Shown in pieces: positions 1 through 12,289 of a DNA stretch of 64,000 nt. The stretch is taken from assembly GCF_015706575.1 (NCBI RefSeq), contig NW_024037076.1, positions 7,660,777-7,724,776 of the forward strand, read 5' to 3'. The translations under genes and the position numbers were made by a program. Numbering within the stretch: position 1 is the stretch's first letter; each line of letters opens with the position of its first letter. The notes beneath the pieces were generated by a model, which saw nothing but the letters and a program-made list of their open reading frames with translations, did not search any database and was not told where the DNA came from. This DNA comes from Patiria miniata. Taxonomy: Eukaryota > Echinodermata > Asteroidea > Valvatida > Asterinidae.

Positions 1-678
1 TGACCTAAAAAGAAATAATAAACTAACCGCTTACCCAACGGATTCACGATCTGACCCTGAACAGTTTCCAGCAATTTGCAAACAGTAGGGGGAAAAACGT
101 ATTCACATTGTCCATTCCGTCTTACCTACCATTTCTAATGCCCACATTAATATGATGGCTTAATAAAAACAATGTACATTGTACTTGTTGGAAGCCTCTA
201 GTGTTTTTCCCATCATGATCAGGAAGTTTTCCTTTGCGGTGGTGAAAGCACACAATGATCAAAAGCATTTAAATATCGGTATGCAAAGGAGGCAATTGTC
301 AAAGTTTATTTTGCTTGACTTCATGTTGAAAACAAGCTTTTCATTTGCAAACTTGATATTTTCTCATGTCAAGAGCTTAATCAAGGTAAAAAGCTATCTT
401 TGTCTGACATTCCTAAATGAACATTCACAGTTTAGTGTACGGTGTGAAGTCAGAAGTATTTAGTGTACAACAAAAGGTGTAAGGTCCAAAGTTGAATGGC
501 CTGTAATGCACAACCCCAAAAGATCACCAGCACTCTGTTTGATGGTTTGCATACTGCGTATCAGTAAGGTTGGAAACTTTGCATGGTGGTGGCATGAACT
601 AGTGAAGGTTTGCGGTAACACCATGTAGAAATCTCTTTTGGGGAGATGTGTGGTTCTGAAAAGAACCGGTTGGTTCAC
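1..678. other. Intron 10 sequence, no exon recognised
   Basis: This lies downstream of the last visible vav exon. The next exon should complete the split codon AG-N and continue into the DH-PH linker and PH domain. No reading frame here with an AG acceptor resembles that sequence, so the next exon is probably beyond the left edge. Short ORFs on either strand have no recognisable similarity. Confidence 0.6.
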
Positions 679-752
679 CTTTTCCTGATGTCTCTAATGG
701 TTTGCATGATTTCATTATCCCTCTTGACTTCATTCACATACAGACATATATC
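679..752 (-). CDS. vav: vav exon 10 (end of DH domain)
   Basis: The exon follows a pyrimidine-rich acceptor (ttttccctcag) and ends at a gtgaac donor. It reads DICLYVNEVKRDNEIMQ and then TIRDIRK, residues 386-409, plus two bases of the next codon. VNEVKRDNE is the hallmark end of the last DH helix in Vav proteins, just before the DH-PH linker. It joins exon 9 in phase 0 and leaves in phase 2. The following exon lies outside the window, so the gene is truncated here by the window edge and not by mutation. Confidence 0.92.
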
Positions 753-1340
753 CTGAGGGAAAATAGAGAGAAAACTGAGGTGAAATCACACTTGAGAACC
801 TGAGAAGAAAATGTTTCATGGGTGAAAATTCCATTCAAGAGGTCAGATGTTTATAATCATCCAAAGAATCTTTCCGTAATTTCCTGTAACATTCCTTTAA
901 TTTTGGATTGTTTATAAAGATCCTTCATTATGGACCAATACGATTTCAAGCAACAATTAGGGGTGTGACATTTACTTGATGGTGTCACAATACTGCATTC
1001 ACAATACAAAAATCTGTTTCTCGATACTTGTTTGTGAATAAATTTAATATGTGAAAAAAAATGTTGTACAAAAGACTTATAACCCTTTTTCAAGGTACTG
1101 GACATTCAACTTTGTAGACAACATATTTTCTGATTGCCGACAATACACTAACCATTTCAACAATGTACCTCCAAAATGAAAGCTGAGAACACATAAGCAG
1201 CTGTGGCAGTTTCACAGAGTTATAAACATCAGAAAAACAAAACCCAATGCATGTGCATGGCATGTGAGCAGCCCTAGTCCCGCTCACTTCAAACACAAGT
1301 ATTGTGATACTGGCTTTTGTATCAGAATGCAGAGTCTGAC

Positions 1341-1412
1341 CTGCATGATTTCCAGGGCTTTTTCCAGCTCCTTTTTCTCTGCATGTGTCTTGTCTGTGTA
1401 TTTGATGAGTTC
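1341..1412 (-). CDS. vav: vav exon 9 (DH domain)
   Basis: This 24-codon exon begins after the acceptor ttttttttctag and reads ELIKYTDKTHAEKKELEKAL followed by EIMQ (residues 362-385). It aligns with the DH helix that in human Vav1 begins ELVKHT and ends in the residues before the CVNEVKRDN motif. The donor is gtcaga, with C at +3 and therefore weaker than consensus. The lengths of exons 9 and 10 joined here match the family exactly, which supports the site. Both junctions are phase 0. Confidence 0.9.
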
Positions 1413-1651
1413 CTAGAAAAAAAAAACAGATGAAGACAAAAGATCTGAATATTTAAACCTCCTATGGACCTTAGATCATTCAAGTTGGTTGGATCACTCA
1501 ACGCTAGTATCAATGGGAATGGAGGACGGAGGATGGTCAGATTGGAACAGTGGTATGAGCCACTTCTTTCACCACCTTGGCCCTGGTTTAGATCTCACCT
1601 ACTCTAAAATATATTTACTTCACCTTAAGTGCGTTTCTTTACATGAAGCTC

Positions 1652-2527
1652 TTGTTCAAATCCCACCAAAGCTCCGGTTCAAATCCCACCAAAGCACCGG
1701 TCCAAATCCCACCAAAGCACCGGTTCAAATCCCACCAAAGCTCCGGTTCAAATCCCACCAAAGCACCGGTTCAAATCCCACCAAAGCACCGCTTCAAATC
1801 CCACCAAAGCACCGGTTCAAATCCCACCAAAGCACCGGTTCAAATCCCACTAAAGCACCGGTTCAAATCCCACCAAAGCTCCGGTTCAAATCCCACCAAA
1901 GCACCGGTTCAAATCCCACCAAATCTCTGGTTCAAATCCCACCAAAGCTCCGGTTCAAATCCCACCAAAGCACCGGTTCAAATCCCACCAAAGCTCTGGT
2001 TCAAATTCCACCAAAGCTCCGGTTCAAATCCCACCAAAGCACCGGTTCAAATCCCACCAAAGCACCGGTTCAAATCCCACCAAAGCTCCGGTTCAAATCC
2101 CACCAAAGCTCCGGTTCAAATCCCACCAAAGCTCCGGTTCAAAAACCACCAAAGCACCGGTTCAAATCCCACCAAAGCTCCGGTTCAAATCTTACCAAAG
2201 TTTCGGTTCAAATCCCACCAAAGCACCGGTTCAAATCCCACCAAAGCACCGGTTCAAATCCCACCAAAGCACCGGTTCAAATCCCACCAAAGCACTGGTT
2301 CAAATCCCACCAAAGCACCGGTTCAAATCCCACCAAAGCACCGGTTCAAATCCCACCAAAGCACCGGTTCAAATCCCACCAAAGCACCGGTTCAGTTCCC
2401 ACCAAAGCACCGGTTCAAATCCCACCAAAGCACCGGTTCAAATCCCACCAAAGCACCGGTTCAAATCCCACCAAATCACCGGCTCAAGTTCCACCAAAGC
2501 ACCGCTTCAAATCCCACCAAAGCACCA
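1652..2527 (+). repeat. 23-bp minisatellite, about 38 units, in vav intron 8
   Basis: The unit is roughly ccggttcaaatcccaccaa followed by agca. It repeats about 38 times with few substitutions (ctcc for cacc, agtt for aaat). Because 23 is not a multiple of 3, three units make one 69-bp coding period. Stop-free frames therefore yield the long artefactual ORFs of 405 and 296 aa with a 23-residue repeat. Each unit contains GGTTCAAATCC, which fits the RNA polymerase III B-box consensus GWTCRANNC. There is no A-box at tRNA spacing, so these are not tRNA genes. The array makes up more than half of the 1.5-kb intron. Confidence 0.97.
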
Positions 2528-2935
2528 TATTGAGATGCTTGTGTCAGTTCCAATCTTATCTGGTAGGCTTCTCCTGCACTAATTTTAAACTTTTAAACTT
2601 TGGAAATTTCCGATTTTCATTGATCAGACAGGTTCTCCGCAGAATCTCCAAAGATCAAGATAACCAGTATAAAAGTTTGAAGATCAAGTGGTTCAATCTT
2701 AGTTAGTATGTTTTTGCAAAGTGATTAAATGCCAATTAATACTCAGTGCTGTCTGAGAGCTTGTGAGAAGAAAGTTACACTTACATAGGTGGGACTTGAA
2801 TCTTGAACCTTCTGCTTACTAGTGCAGATATCTTACTCGCTAAACAACAAAATCTGCCTAGGTAAGGTGGCTCTGATGTAATTAATATAGTTTAGTCCCA
2901 AAAGTAAAATATTAAACCTAGAAAAATGGACTTAC

Positions 2936-3031
2936 CCTAAGCAGTAGATGGTACTTCATACATCTCTGCATTGGAACACTGAGGAGATCTCGCAGTTTAA
3001 ACTTACTGTTGTTGGCATGATACTCACATGT
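2936..3031 (-). CDS. vav: vav exon 8 (DH core, VPMQR motif)
   Basis: Acceptor tgtcttttacaatag, donor gtaagt, 32 codons, phase 0 at both ends (residues 330-361). It reads TCEYHANNSKFKLRDLLSVP and then MQRCMKYHLLLR. The sequence LRDLLxVPMQRxxKYxLLL is the most conserved stretch of DH domains of Rho GEFs (conserved region 3), forming part of the GTPase contact surface. Vertebrate Vavs have V-L between R and K where this gene has C-M, a mild difference. This is the strongest single piece of evidence that the gene encodes a functional exchange factor. Confidence 0.96.
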
Positions 3032-3702
3032 CTATTGTAAAAGACAAATTATACAAATTATCTTGAAACAAAGTCAAACGCTAAACTTGCATTCTGAAAG
3101 AAAGTACTTTGAAACTTATTGATACTTATTGACATATTTTGACGGGCCCACAGGAATTTCAGGAATAAAAGTTTGACTAAGCCGAGGAAAAAAAAACTTG
3201 CTGAAACCATTGTATGTACCAATAAACCAATTTTTATCAGCCTGGTGAGCAATTTGTTTTCATAGTCCAACCATGTCAAATTTGTCATTTAAATTATTAA
3301 GTTGCCAAAAACATGGTTACAATGAAAAAGGATGTGCAAAACATATTTAAACGGTCAATTCTGTCCATCACAACATGTTTCTTAACAACATCAGAAATAG
3401 TTTAAATTTACTGTTTTCCATGTTGTCGATAAAAAGTGAGAACCTACTTTGAATTCAGTAGACTGACTCCACGCCCGTTCTTTGCATACATTACATGCAT
3501 CGTGCCACATGGTGAAACAATATGTTGCATGCAGTATAGTCCTGCACTGGTTTTGCGCTATACACAGGCCTTTGAAATCTGGTTGCCCGAATTTCATTTT
3601 CAGTTGCCCAATAAAGAACTTTCACGATTTATCATCGCCCGCGGCAAACTAGAATGACAAGATTTGTAGCTGGTACCCTGCCCCTTAACTCCCATAGAAG
3701 TG

Positions 3703-4388
3703 AAAAGATTAAAAACAAAAAATAAAATGGTGTCCACGACGCAGTCGCACATTGTTAGATTCACTGATAACCCAACTCTGTACTTACAGAGTTGGGTTAT
3801 CAGCAACCTCGTACCCAGGGTGTCGAGCAGTACGCGCCCATCACTACCTGCTCTCTCACCCTGGTATTGGATCATTTGCATGTGCAAGATTTTTGAACAT
3901 GTATGCAAATGAGGAATAGTCTGGTGCCTGCATGTGCATTACATTAGCGTTTGTTTTTGTATATATGGTGTCTGGGGTAAAAACAGAGTCAATTCGTAGC
4001 AGCGCGAGCATGGCGTGAGTTACGAAAACACAATTTTTATTCAATTAAACTGTTACGATCTTAACGAAGCAATATGCAGTATCACATTTCATATTAATAT
4101 TAACAAACTGGAAAGGAAATTAATATTTTCGAGAAGGCGTGGACGAATGATCGCAAAAACACGTACTGCACGTTGTGAATAACAACACCAAGTACACGAT
4201 AAAAATCCATTACTAGCCAATTGTGGTATCGAATCAGGATACAGGAAGAAAGTTTCCTATCCAGGCTTTACTATTGGAAACCGTGTTGGAAATAAAGTAA
4301 GCACTGGGGACGAGGTTGGGTTATCAGTGAATCAAACAATGTGCGACTGCGTCATGGACACCATTTTATTTTTTGGTTTTAATCTTTT
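3703..4388. repeat. Inverted-repeat element with ~75-bp arms
   Basis: The segment 3703-3782 returns in reverse complement at about 4311-4388, including the stretch around gtcgcacattgtt. Immediately inside the left arm is a second perfect hairpin, TGATAACCCAACTCTGTA with its complement (about 3764-3802). The inner copies are followed by caacctcgt-type sequence on both sides. This looks like a non-autonomous foldback transposon, possibly nested. No ORF is recognisable and no clear target duplication was found. Confidence 0.7.
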
Positions 4389-6679
4389 ATTTTTGTTGGT
4401 AAGTGTAACCATTGGATATTAAAAAACAAAAGAAAAAACTTTAAAAAAAAGAAAGAAAATGGGAAGTCCAGCACAGTTCAAAAGCACAACGTAGCGCCGT
4501 TATATATAAACCACAAGTGTCATGTTGGTAATCTATGCATAAAACAATAAAAGGTACCAGCCAAAACGAATCAGTGGTCAATCTTAATCTGTACGTACTG
4601 TCCAGTTAATACATGTACATCATGCAGCAACGTTTCCAAGTACGTAATGTGTGTAGGCAGCGAATACAATCCTGAGTATGTAAACACCGGCAATCGTGGA
4701 CCTAGGACAAAAGGGTTAGGGCACAAACAATATGTCCACGATTGACCAATAGTCAACGATTGAAATTCGTGCACAAAACCAATGAGAGCTGTTGCTAAAC
4801 AGTTAAAGTACAAACAAAGGAATGAGGATTAGGGACAATAGGGGGTCCACGATTGTATGTTTACAAAGATGCGTGTACATTATGTGTGAGCAGGAACTGG
4901 CCTGTTTGTATACCAGGGAATATAATAGCTAAGTAAAGAGCGAAGCGAATTCGTCATCTGCAAACATTTCCAAAAAGATTTCCAAAAAAGGTTTACAAAG
5001 ATTGTAACAAAAGCCGATGGTAAATGGAGGATATCACTGCGTAAGATAACTGCCGGGATATCAGCGTTTTTTTATGTCACTCTACATGTTCTAACAAAAT
5101 ATTTCACTGATTTTGCTCCCCGATTGCCTTTTTTCAATGCAAAATAATGTTTTGGAAGTTCACCACTTCATCGGAATGAAGTAAAAACGATGTGTTACAT
5201 AAGTTTGCCACCAAATTTTGAAGATTTGAGAAGTTTTATTTTTCTATAAGTAGCGCCATTTGGAAATTTGAATGAACAACAAAATTGAGATGGGCAACAT
5301 TTTGGGTTATTCACTGCTTAACGTTTGGAAGCTTGGAAAGAATTGTGAGGGTCTAAGTATTCGATTTAAGTCTTATTTATTTGACGTACATAATTATAAA
5401 AAGGCCAAGTACTAAAATGTTTTAAGAAAAGAATACATGAAACAGCTGTTTTGCTGTCGGGGATTTCCCCGAAGCACGCAACGCAAATAGTCAGCTCCCA
5501 TGTTACAATTGCGTACTAATTCAAGTGGCTGACATAGGGGTAACAGGACGCGTCGACGACACATCAAAAACATATAGTCTGCGGACTGCGCATGCAAAAA
5601 GCAGAAGGACCTGACGCACTAGATTTTGTGCACATTTCACCAAATTAGTTACAAAAAGGGGACATTTTGCTGCGTCCTGCTACTAAAAGTACTAGTACTA
5701 CTAGTGGTGCAGCTTCAACAACTTGGACAAATGGAATTTCCTTCTCCAAGTTTACAGTTGGTTTTCGGCGAATTGAGGATCAACGGTGAGGATCAATGTT
5801 GACCACATGCTCCATCGCATTGCAAGACGCGTTCAATTCAACAAGCTGTTGGCTGTAGCAGATTTGACGGTGGTTTCATTGGGACAGTAATAATATTCAA
5901 CAGAATCGTAGGAAATCATAACTTTAAGTGTTGAACTGGCTTAAACTTTTTGGATTAAATATGGACAGATTTCGAGTAGAAGAGTGTTAGCTAGAATGAT
6001 AAAATAATGGGGCATAACATTAATAATATTACTAGTCACGTCACCATGGTCATCCTGACTAATTTATATAAAATCGCATAGTTTGTTTTTTTATTAAATA
6101 ATATCAACATGATTTATGATATAGTATAACAATAAAACGATTTCAAAAATGAGGCATATAAACAACTACTTCTGTAATGAACAAAGTATGTTGAAGTTCG
6201 GGGTTAATATGTTGGAGAAATGAATATCGCACAGGTTACACATTTTATTTGCCGGCGCGGCCGGGCCATGCCGGTATAGCTTGAATATCCGACTCCATGA
6301 AATGTGGACTCATTGGTAATATTGGGCTTGCGAGAGTACGATACTATGCTATTTTTGGGATCATAATGGGAGAGTGACCTGTCACGTGCGAGGGATTAAC
6401 CAATAAAAGGGAAAAAGGGTTCCGATTTTCATAGGAGTCGGATTTTCATATGACACCTGCACTACGATCTACATGTACCTCCTGGCAAAATGTACGTACA
6501 TGTATGGTAGGCACGGCTGCCTGCCATCATAAACTCCCCAGCCCCACTCATAAGTCTGCACAGTAAACAGCCGTTGACAACTCCAAACGATCCTGGCTTT
6601 TGCAGGAAAGGTTTGGCTCATCGCCAAACAGAGCGTGGGAAATGAAAATGTTAATCAACAAAACGTCTTCTATATATTA
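4389..6679. other. Intron 7 sequence without recognised genes
   Basis: AT-rich, mostly single-copy-looking intronic DNA. It includes one small inverted-repeat element (4680-4864) and a GC-rich patch near 6250-6275. No exon of vav is expected here, since exons 7 and 8 join directly in frame, and no ORF resembles a known protein. Confidence 0.5.
4680..4864. repeat. Small MITE-like element with terminal inverted repeats
   Basis: The left end gtaaacaccggcaatcgtgg is mirrored at the right end by ccacgattgtatgtttac. Further copies of the ccacgattg core occur inside, near 4735 and 4760. Length is about 185 bp. It has no coding capacity. Confidence 0.55.
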
Positions 6680-7500
6680 GGCCAAACAAAAAACACTTTT
6701 GGTCCGGGTAACACAGTTCGAAAAAGAATTGGGTCGATAGGTCGGCACGACATTTTTTTCTCTTTTTCTGGAGCCAGTACATGTGAAGCAAGATACATGA
6801 CAGTAAATTTCATTTTTTTTTTATGAAATCTTATTCAATTATTGCGTCATTGTATAGAGGATTACACAACAAAATCAATGGCATTCAAGTCAGCTTCATA
6901 TGTGTTGCATTTCAAGTTGAAATGGCCAACTTAGGAGTTTCAATTCTGTAAGATTGACATTACAATTTTCACATGTTTTATAAATCTATATTTCCAATAC
7001 CTAAAAGAAAGTTTGATATCAAAGGAATCCCCATTAAATAATCAATAAGTTGATTTTTGAGTCAGGCTTTTACCACTCATAACAAAAAAGTTACGATTTT
7101 TTCCCCCTGGACCTTCATTCTGTCCAGACGCGCGGAGAAAACACCGCGATACGGCCAGACAATGCCACACGGCCAACAGTTTGTTTCGCATCGGGCACGG
7201 GCAAAGTATAGTTCCGATCCCGCTCCACACAACACGCAGCAACGTCAACACGGATAATGCATGCACATAACCATGTGTCAAACCAGTCTGGCAATGGCCA
7301 AGGGAAAAAAAAAAAAAAAAAAATCTCTTGCTGAAAATGAAAAGGCTTATAAATTTTTGGGCGAACAGCGATTTTGCATTTGACCAATTTTGTTTAGAAG
7401 TCTGTATCGTAATATTTGTTTCCATCCTAACCAATAAAATTTTGTGAGGGCGCATTTTATAGCTTAAAAAAAAAGGGTATTCTGCAGACTGACCCGCCAT
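6680..7500 (-). repeat. Dispersed repeat copy (related to 22490-22890) behind a GGCCAAAC-type terminus
   Basis: Two repeat signals adjoin. At 6680 the sequence ttaggccaaacaaaaaa matches the terminus of the Harbinger-like element at 23390. From about 6850 to 7500 the sequence is the reverse complement of 22490-22890. Shared blocks include the segments around acaacaaaatcaatggc, ggggattcc, taccactcataac, and the GC-rich part with gcgggatcggaac-like sequence. Overlapping minus-strand ORFs here are not recognisable as proteins. Confidence 0.7.
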
Positions 7501-7929
7501 TTACATTTAAATGAGTCTCTCTGTCACTCAGCCTGGCCTGGCAGGTCATGTTCATACCTTTTGTTATTTCAATGAAGTGTTCTGGCCCGTGCTGGGACGG
7601 GCTGTCAAGGGCTCTTTTGTTAAAAAAAGTCTGCAGGATCCTTCAGAAAGAACAGGGTGCCAACGCCCATTCAATTTCAAGATGCGGCCTTAGCCGATAT
7701 GCTATTGATATGCTTAAAATTTCCGCGGAAACTGTGAAAATTGCACGCGCATTTATGACACTGCGATAGAGATTCGAAATATACTGCATTACAATCCAAC
7801 CCCCACACGTACATAATGTACGTACATAATGTGCGTACCGTACTCCTTGACACCTGGGGTGTAGGGGGCTCTGGGTAGAGGTAGGGGGGTCTGGGTAGAG
7901 GTAGTACCCTTGTTCTCTGCCAGCTGCAT

Positions 7930-8584
7930 CCTACAACTTGTCAGCGGAAAAAGCTGCCTTCCGTCTGGCATGCAGCATCCTTCAGCGCAAACTCCGGGAT
8001 ATGACGAATACATGGTGGTCATCCCTCACTGAGAAAACCCAGCTCTGAGCTGATACTGGCAACTACAAGGGGTTCTATGAGGCTCTAAAAGCTGTCTACG
8101 GTCCATCTCATCAGACCCAGAGCCCTCGACGGAGCACAGATGGGAAGGATCTCCTAACACTAAACAGGCAAAGAAGCCATTTTGGACAGCTGGTCTGAGC
8201 ACTTTAGCACGCTCTTTAGCACGTCACGTAAAGTTCAGGAATCAGTGCTCAACCATATCAAGCAGCAACCAGTAAAAGCTGAACTTGATGAGCCACTGAC
8301 TCTTCGAGAGATCGTGAAGGCCATTGAGAAAATGAAGAGTGGCAAAGCTGCAGGGATTGATGGTATTCCAGCGGAAGTATGGAAACAAGGAGGTCCAGTG
8401 CCTTCAAACTCAACGAGCTGCTTGTCCACTGCTGGGAGCAGGGAAAACTTCCCCAAGACTTTCGTGATGCCGTAATAATATCCCTGTATAAAAACAAAGG
8501 TGAGAAATCCGACTGCTCGAACTACCGGGGGATAACACTGCTCTCCATTGCTGGAAAAATCCTGTCCAGAGTTCTTCTGTAGTT
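7930..8584 (+). pseudogene. Decayed non-LTR (LINE) reverse transcriptase fragment
   Basis: Translated pieces in shifting frames reproduce a LINE reverse transcriptase N-terminal region. Near 7935-8048 there is LQRKLRDMTNTWWSSLTEKT, ended by an in-frame TGA. Then come GFYEALKAVYGPSH, and after a frameshift WSEHFSTLF...LREIVKAIEKMKSGKAAGID and GIPAEVWKQGG. After another frameshift it continues with ELLVHCWEQGKLPQDF, YKNKGEKSDCSNYRGITLLS and a stop at 8582. KMKSGKAxGIDGIPAE and CSNYRGITLLSIAGKI are fingers/palm signatures of non-LTR reverse transcriptases. Endonuclease and catalytic FADD parts are missing. At least one nonsense and two frameshift lesions make it a dead, 5'- and 3'-truncated copy in vav intron 7, in the orientation opposite to the gene. 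The exact clade is uncertain. Confidence 0.92.
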
Positions 8585-10021
8585 TCTGGTGTACTTTCTT
8601 GGGAACAATAATTACCAATATTTTCACTGTTTCCAAAAAACACACAACAACTAATACTTTTTATGGAGTCCGAAACATTTCTTTATTGACAATCAGTTGT
8701 TAAATGTCACAATATAATTTTTTCTGGAAATGTATTCAAGAAACAAAATTGTCCTATGATGTATTCTTAGGACAAAACCAATCAGCAACTTTTGCCACAA
8801 AGCAAGATTTGTAGCGCTCCAGTCAGATGACACAGGGTGTGTTGCATACTCTCTCAAATACGGCGGGAAAATGTTGTCATTTGCCGGCATAGGTTGGGGG
8901 GACTGGCCGGGCCAGCAGGCAGCAATTCCGGGTGTTTATTTCTCATCGTCAGTTTCCATATTTTTTTTTAAAAGATTATTGACCATAAAAGTTTGATCTA
9001 ACTTTTGTGGCCCTTTTTTAGCTTTCGTTGTGTAAATGGAACTGGTCCAGAATTTGAAAGGCCATTCAAAATTGAAACCGCTGTGGCCGGTGCGGCTTAT
9101 ACGCCGGTGCGGCTAATTCGGTGACTTCAAATCTTAATTTGCAGATTTTTGCGTGCTGCGGTTTATGTTCCAAGCGGCCTATATTCCGAAAATTACGGTA
9201 CCATGCCAGCGCGGTGCAGAGCACGGGTACTGTACACAAGCACGCAGCCACGGTCCACCATGGCTGGCCATGCACCCTTGCAAAATGGTGACACTAAGTG
9301 CAGCAGCTTAGTACAAAATGTTGATATTATCATGATTATTGTTCAACGTTTTGCACATGCATGGGATTCTGAATCTTTCGAAAAGAGGCCTTTGAGAATT
9401 CAATTCAATATTTTTAATGCTTTTTAAGTCCTTAAATTTAGGTAATTCAATTTAAGACTTTTTAAGACATTTAAAGGACCTGCAGACACCCTGAAAAAAG
9501 GCTACATGGTTGTCCACTCTGATCTGTAAGCACATGTGGTCTTTTTGTCTTCAATCAACTCAAAAGCTGGTCTGATGGCACCAGTGATCAGTGTTGAACT
9601 TGACTACATCAGAAGTCTGGTCAGAAGTAAATTATAAGATAATTCACATTCCCACTCCACACTTAACAGGAGATGAATGATAACGAAGACATGCCTTGTT
9701 CAAAGTTCTTACAAAAATAGCTTGTGACTTGACTTGTAATTTATGAGTGAATTGTTATGCACTTGTGGTTGGCTTGAGATGCATGTGTGAGGGACTTGTG
9801 GTTGGCTTGTTATACACTTGTGGTGGACTTGTGACTGACTTCCCATGCAACTGAGATCTACTTGTGATGGATGTTGATATACTTGTTACACCTTGTACAG
9901 GAATAATGACAACACAAATGCATTGGGGGAGGGCGAAGAACTAGGTTTGGGCGGTTCAAAAATGTCCGGTTCCGAGTCGGAATTGGCTCCTGGAAAAATC
10001 AATGAAAAACATGAGCTCTTG
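8585..10021. other. Intron 7 sequence with minor repeats
   Basis: No gene is recognised. At 9080-9210 there is sequence of the type gtgcggcttatacgccggtg, ending near aaaattacggta, which looks like a transposon terminus but could not be bounded. Between about 9720 and 9890 the word acttgtg(gtt)ggctt recurs loosely. Confidence 0.45.
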
Positions 10022-12156
10022 CAGGGTTCGACCTTAGCGGTGGTCCGCTGGCCAAATGCCAGTTGAATTGCCGGCGGACCAGCTGAAACACCTTGCCAAG
10101 TGGTCCGGCTGGCCAGCTGAAAAAATCTGTGTCAAAAAAATGCTTGTTGTATTTATTTGGTTTCTTACTTACATTCGCTATTTTTTTTTCAAAAGAACCT
10201 CCGTTATTTTTACAAATTCGCTTCGCGATATGACTACTTCGCAACTCGATGTCACGGTGACTATAATCATGCGCGTAAACCCAGCTCAATGCAGCGATGA
10301 CTGGTTCCCGCTGCGCCAATTTAGAAGACATGATGAAAATGTGGTAACTAGTCTGTGCATGGCTATGCGATCGATAGCGCTAGCCCGGCTAGGCATTGTG
10401 CAGGCACGTGCTCTGTCAACTGGTCGGATTCGACATCGTAAAAATGCTAAGAAAACACCGATGGAGAAAGAACATTTTTGCAAGTTAATTCACAGATGTG
10501 ATCTAGCTTATCTGTGTATGTATTTTCCGTGTTCAAGATTTCATTTTGAGATCGCTCTACTCGTATTTGACGTGATACAATGCATCCTGTTTCCCGAAAT
10601 TTTCGACCATAAAAACAAGGTCTGTTGGCTGCGCCACACACTGCACAGTGCATCACACACTACGGAGTTTTGTCCAGTTTCCCGTATTGACTAGGGTTGT
10701 GCATAGGCTATGGTGCGAACAACCTGAATTTTCCATTATTCTTTACGAATTATCGAATGTAAATATATTGACAATAAGGCCAAAAAAAAGAATAGTTCTG
10801 CTTCCGGTTACCCGACCGACCCTATTTTTAGGCTGCGACCCTAAAAATTTTATCGGCAATTCCAAAAAAAAAGAAAAAAAAAAGATTGAATCAATAAAAA
10901 TAAAATCTTGTTGTCTTTTCTGTCTTCACAAAATACCTCTCAACAACCCTTTTGCATCAAAAAATGCTTGTATTTATTTGTTTTCTTACTTACATTCGCT
11001 TTTTTTCAAAAGAAACCTCCGTTATTTTTACAAATTCGCTTCGCGATATGACTACTTCGCAATTCGATGTCACGGTGACTATAATCACGTGGCGATGACT
11101 GGTTCCCGCCGCGCGCGCCGCGCAGGGGCCAATTTAGAAGACATGATGAAAATGCGGTAACCAGTCCATAGCGCGCTAGCAGTGCAGGCCACTGGTCGGA
11201 CTTGACATCGTAAAAATGCCAAGAAAACACCAATGGAGAAAGAACACTTTTGCAAGTTAATTTACAGAATTGATCTAGCTTGTCTGTGTATGTATTTTCT
11301 GTGTTCAAGAGTTCATTTTGAGATCGCACTACTCGTATTTGTGCCGTGTGTTTCTTGAAATTTTTGACCGTAAAAACGGGTCTGTCGGCCCATGGTGGGC
11401 CGCTCACCAGCTCCCTGCGTTTTGACTAGCGTTGTGCATATGGTGCGAACGACCTGAATTTTCCATTATTTTTTGAAATTATCGAACGTAAATATATTGA
11501 CAATAATTAAAGGTAGGTTTTATTCACTTTTTGTTGCCATTTCGTGTATAGCTTTCGTAGTGCAATGGAAATCAGGCTATAACTTCGCATTATTATAACT
11601 GAATACCCCATTCAATCTGCATAAAATAATTGGCAAAAAAAAAAAGAATTTCCGACCGACCGACCCTAGTTTTGAAAGGCATGTAATCGGAAGCAGAACT
11701 ATTTTTTTTGGCCTAATTAAGGTAGGTTTTATTCACTTTTTGTGGCCATCATTTTGTGTATGGCTTTCGTAGTGCAATGAAAATAAATCAGGCTAAAACT
11801 TCGCATATTGAGGCCTAATTGAATACCCCATTCAATCTGCATAAAAAAAATTGGCCAAAAAACCCCAAAAAATCCAACCGACCGACCCTATTTTTAAAAG
11901 GCATGTAATCTGAGGCAGAACTATATTTTTTATTTGCGGCCTCAGATCATGGAGGAAGAAAATAGACCTCTATTGCTCAGGTGACATGATGACATGGGTG
12001 TTGACTATAGTCTAATTATGACTTATGTGAAACTGATTAACTGGTGGGTACACGCTGTACTATAAGACGGACCAGTCAAAAACCTGGCGGACCAGTCAAA
12101 ATTCTAGCCAACTGGTCCGGCTGGCCAGTCAAAAAAAATGTTAAGGGCAACCCCTG
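10022..12156. mobile_element. hAT-like element, probably non-autonomous, hosting nested insertions
   Basis: The left end starts cagggttcgaccttagcgg and the right end finishes ttaagggcaacccctg, so the ends are imperfect inverted repeats of CAGGG(G)TT type. Both subterminal regions carry several ggtccgctggcc/ggccagc words (10040-10120 and 12060-12130). Flanks share TCTTG (10017-10021 and 12157-12161), shorter than the 8 bp typical of hAT. No transposase is visible. The interior is taken up by a ~600-bp sequence present twice (about 10135-10777 and 10955-11500) owing to a nested insertion. Confidence 0.6.
10778..11713. mobile_element. Harbinger-like MITE (GGCC ends, TAA target duplication), nested in a relative
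   Basis: The ends begin ggccaaaaaaaagaatagtt and, in reverse complement, ggccaaaaaaaatagttctg. Both continue with gcttccggttac or gcttccgattac. The element is flanked by TAA on both sides (10775-10777 and 11714-11716). An uninterrupted version of the insertion site occurs inside this same element near 11480-11517 (gacaataattaaaggtagg), so the interrupted host copy is a member of the same family. GGCC-type ends with 3-bp TWA duplications are typical of PIF/Harbinger elements. There is no transposase ORF. Confidence 0.75.
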
Positions 12157-12289
12157 TCTTGAAATTACATGTAAAGAATAATGGTGTCACCTTGTGAGGT
12201 CCGTGCTCCATGGATTTCAACGTGCAATACACGTTATTCCACTACGTATTTGGCTTCAAATGTGTAATTTTTTCCTTTGAAACTATAGC

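Noticed and set aside
1652..2527. Possible CRISPR-like or tRNA array
   Set aside because: There are no unique spacers between repeats and no tRNA fold or A-box. It is a plain minisatellite in an animal intron.
1489..2706. 405-aa ORF and overlapping 296-aa ORF with 23-residue repeats
   Set aside because: Both are different frames of the 23-bp minisatellite. The stop-free frames follow from the unit sequence, and the region lies in a vav intron.
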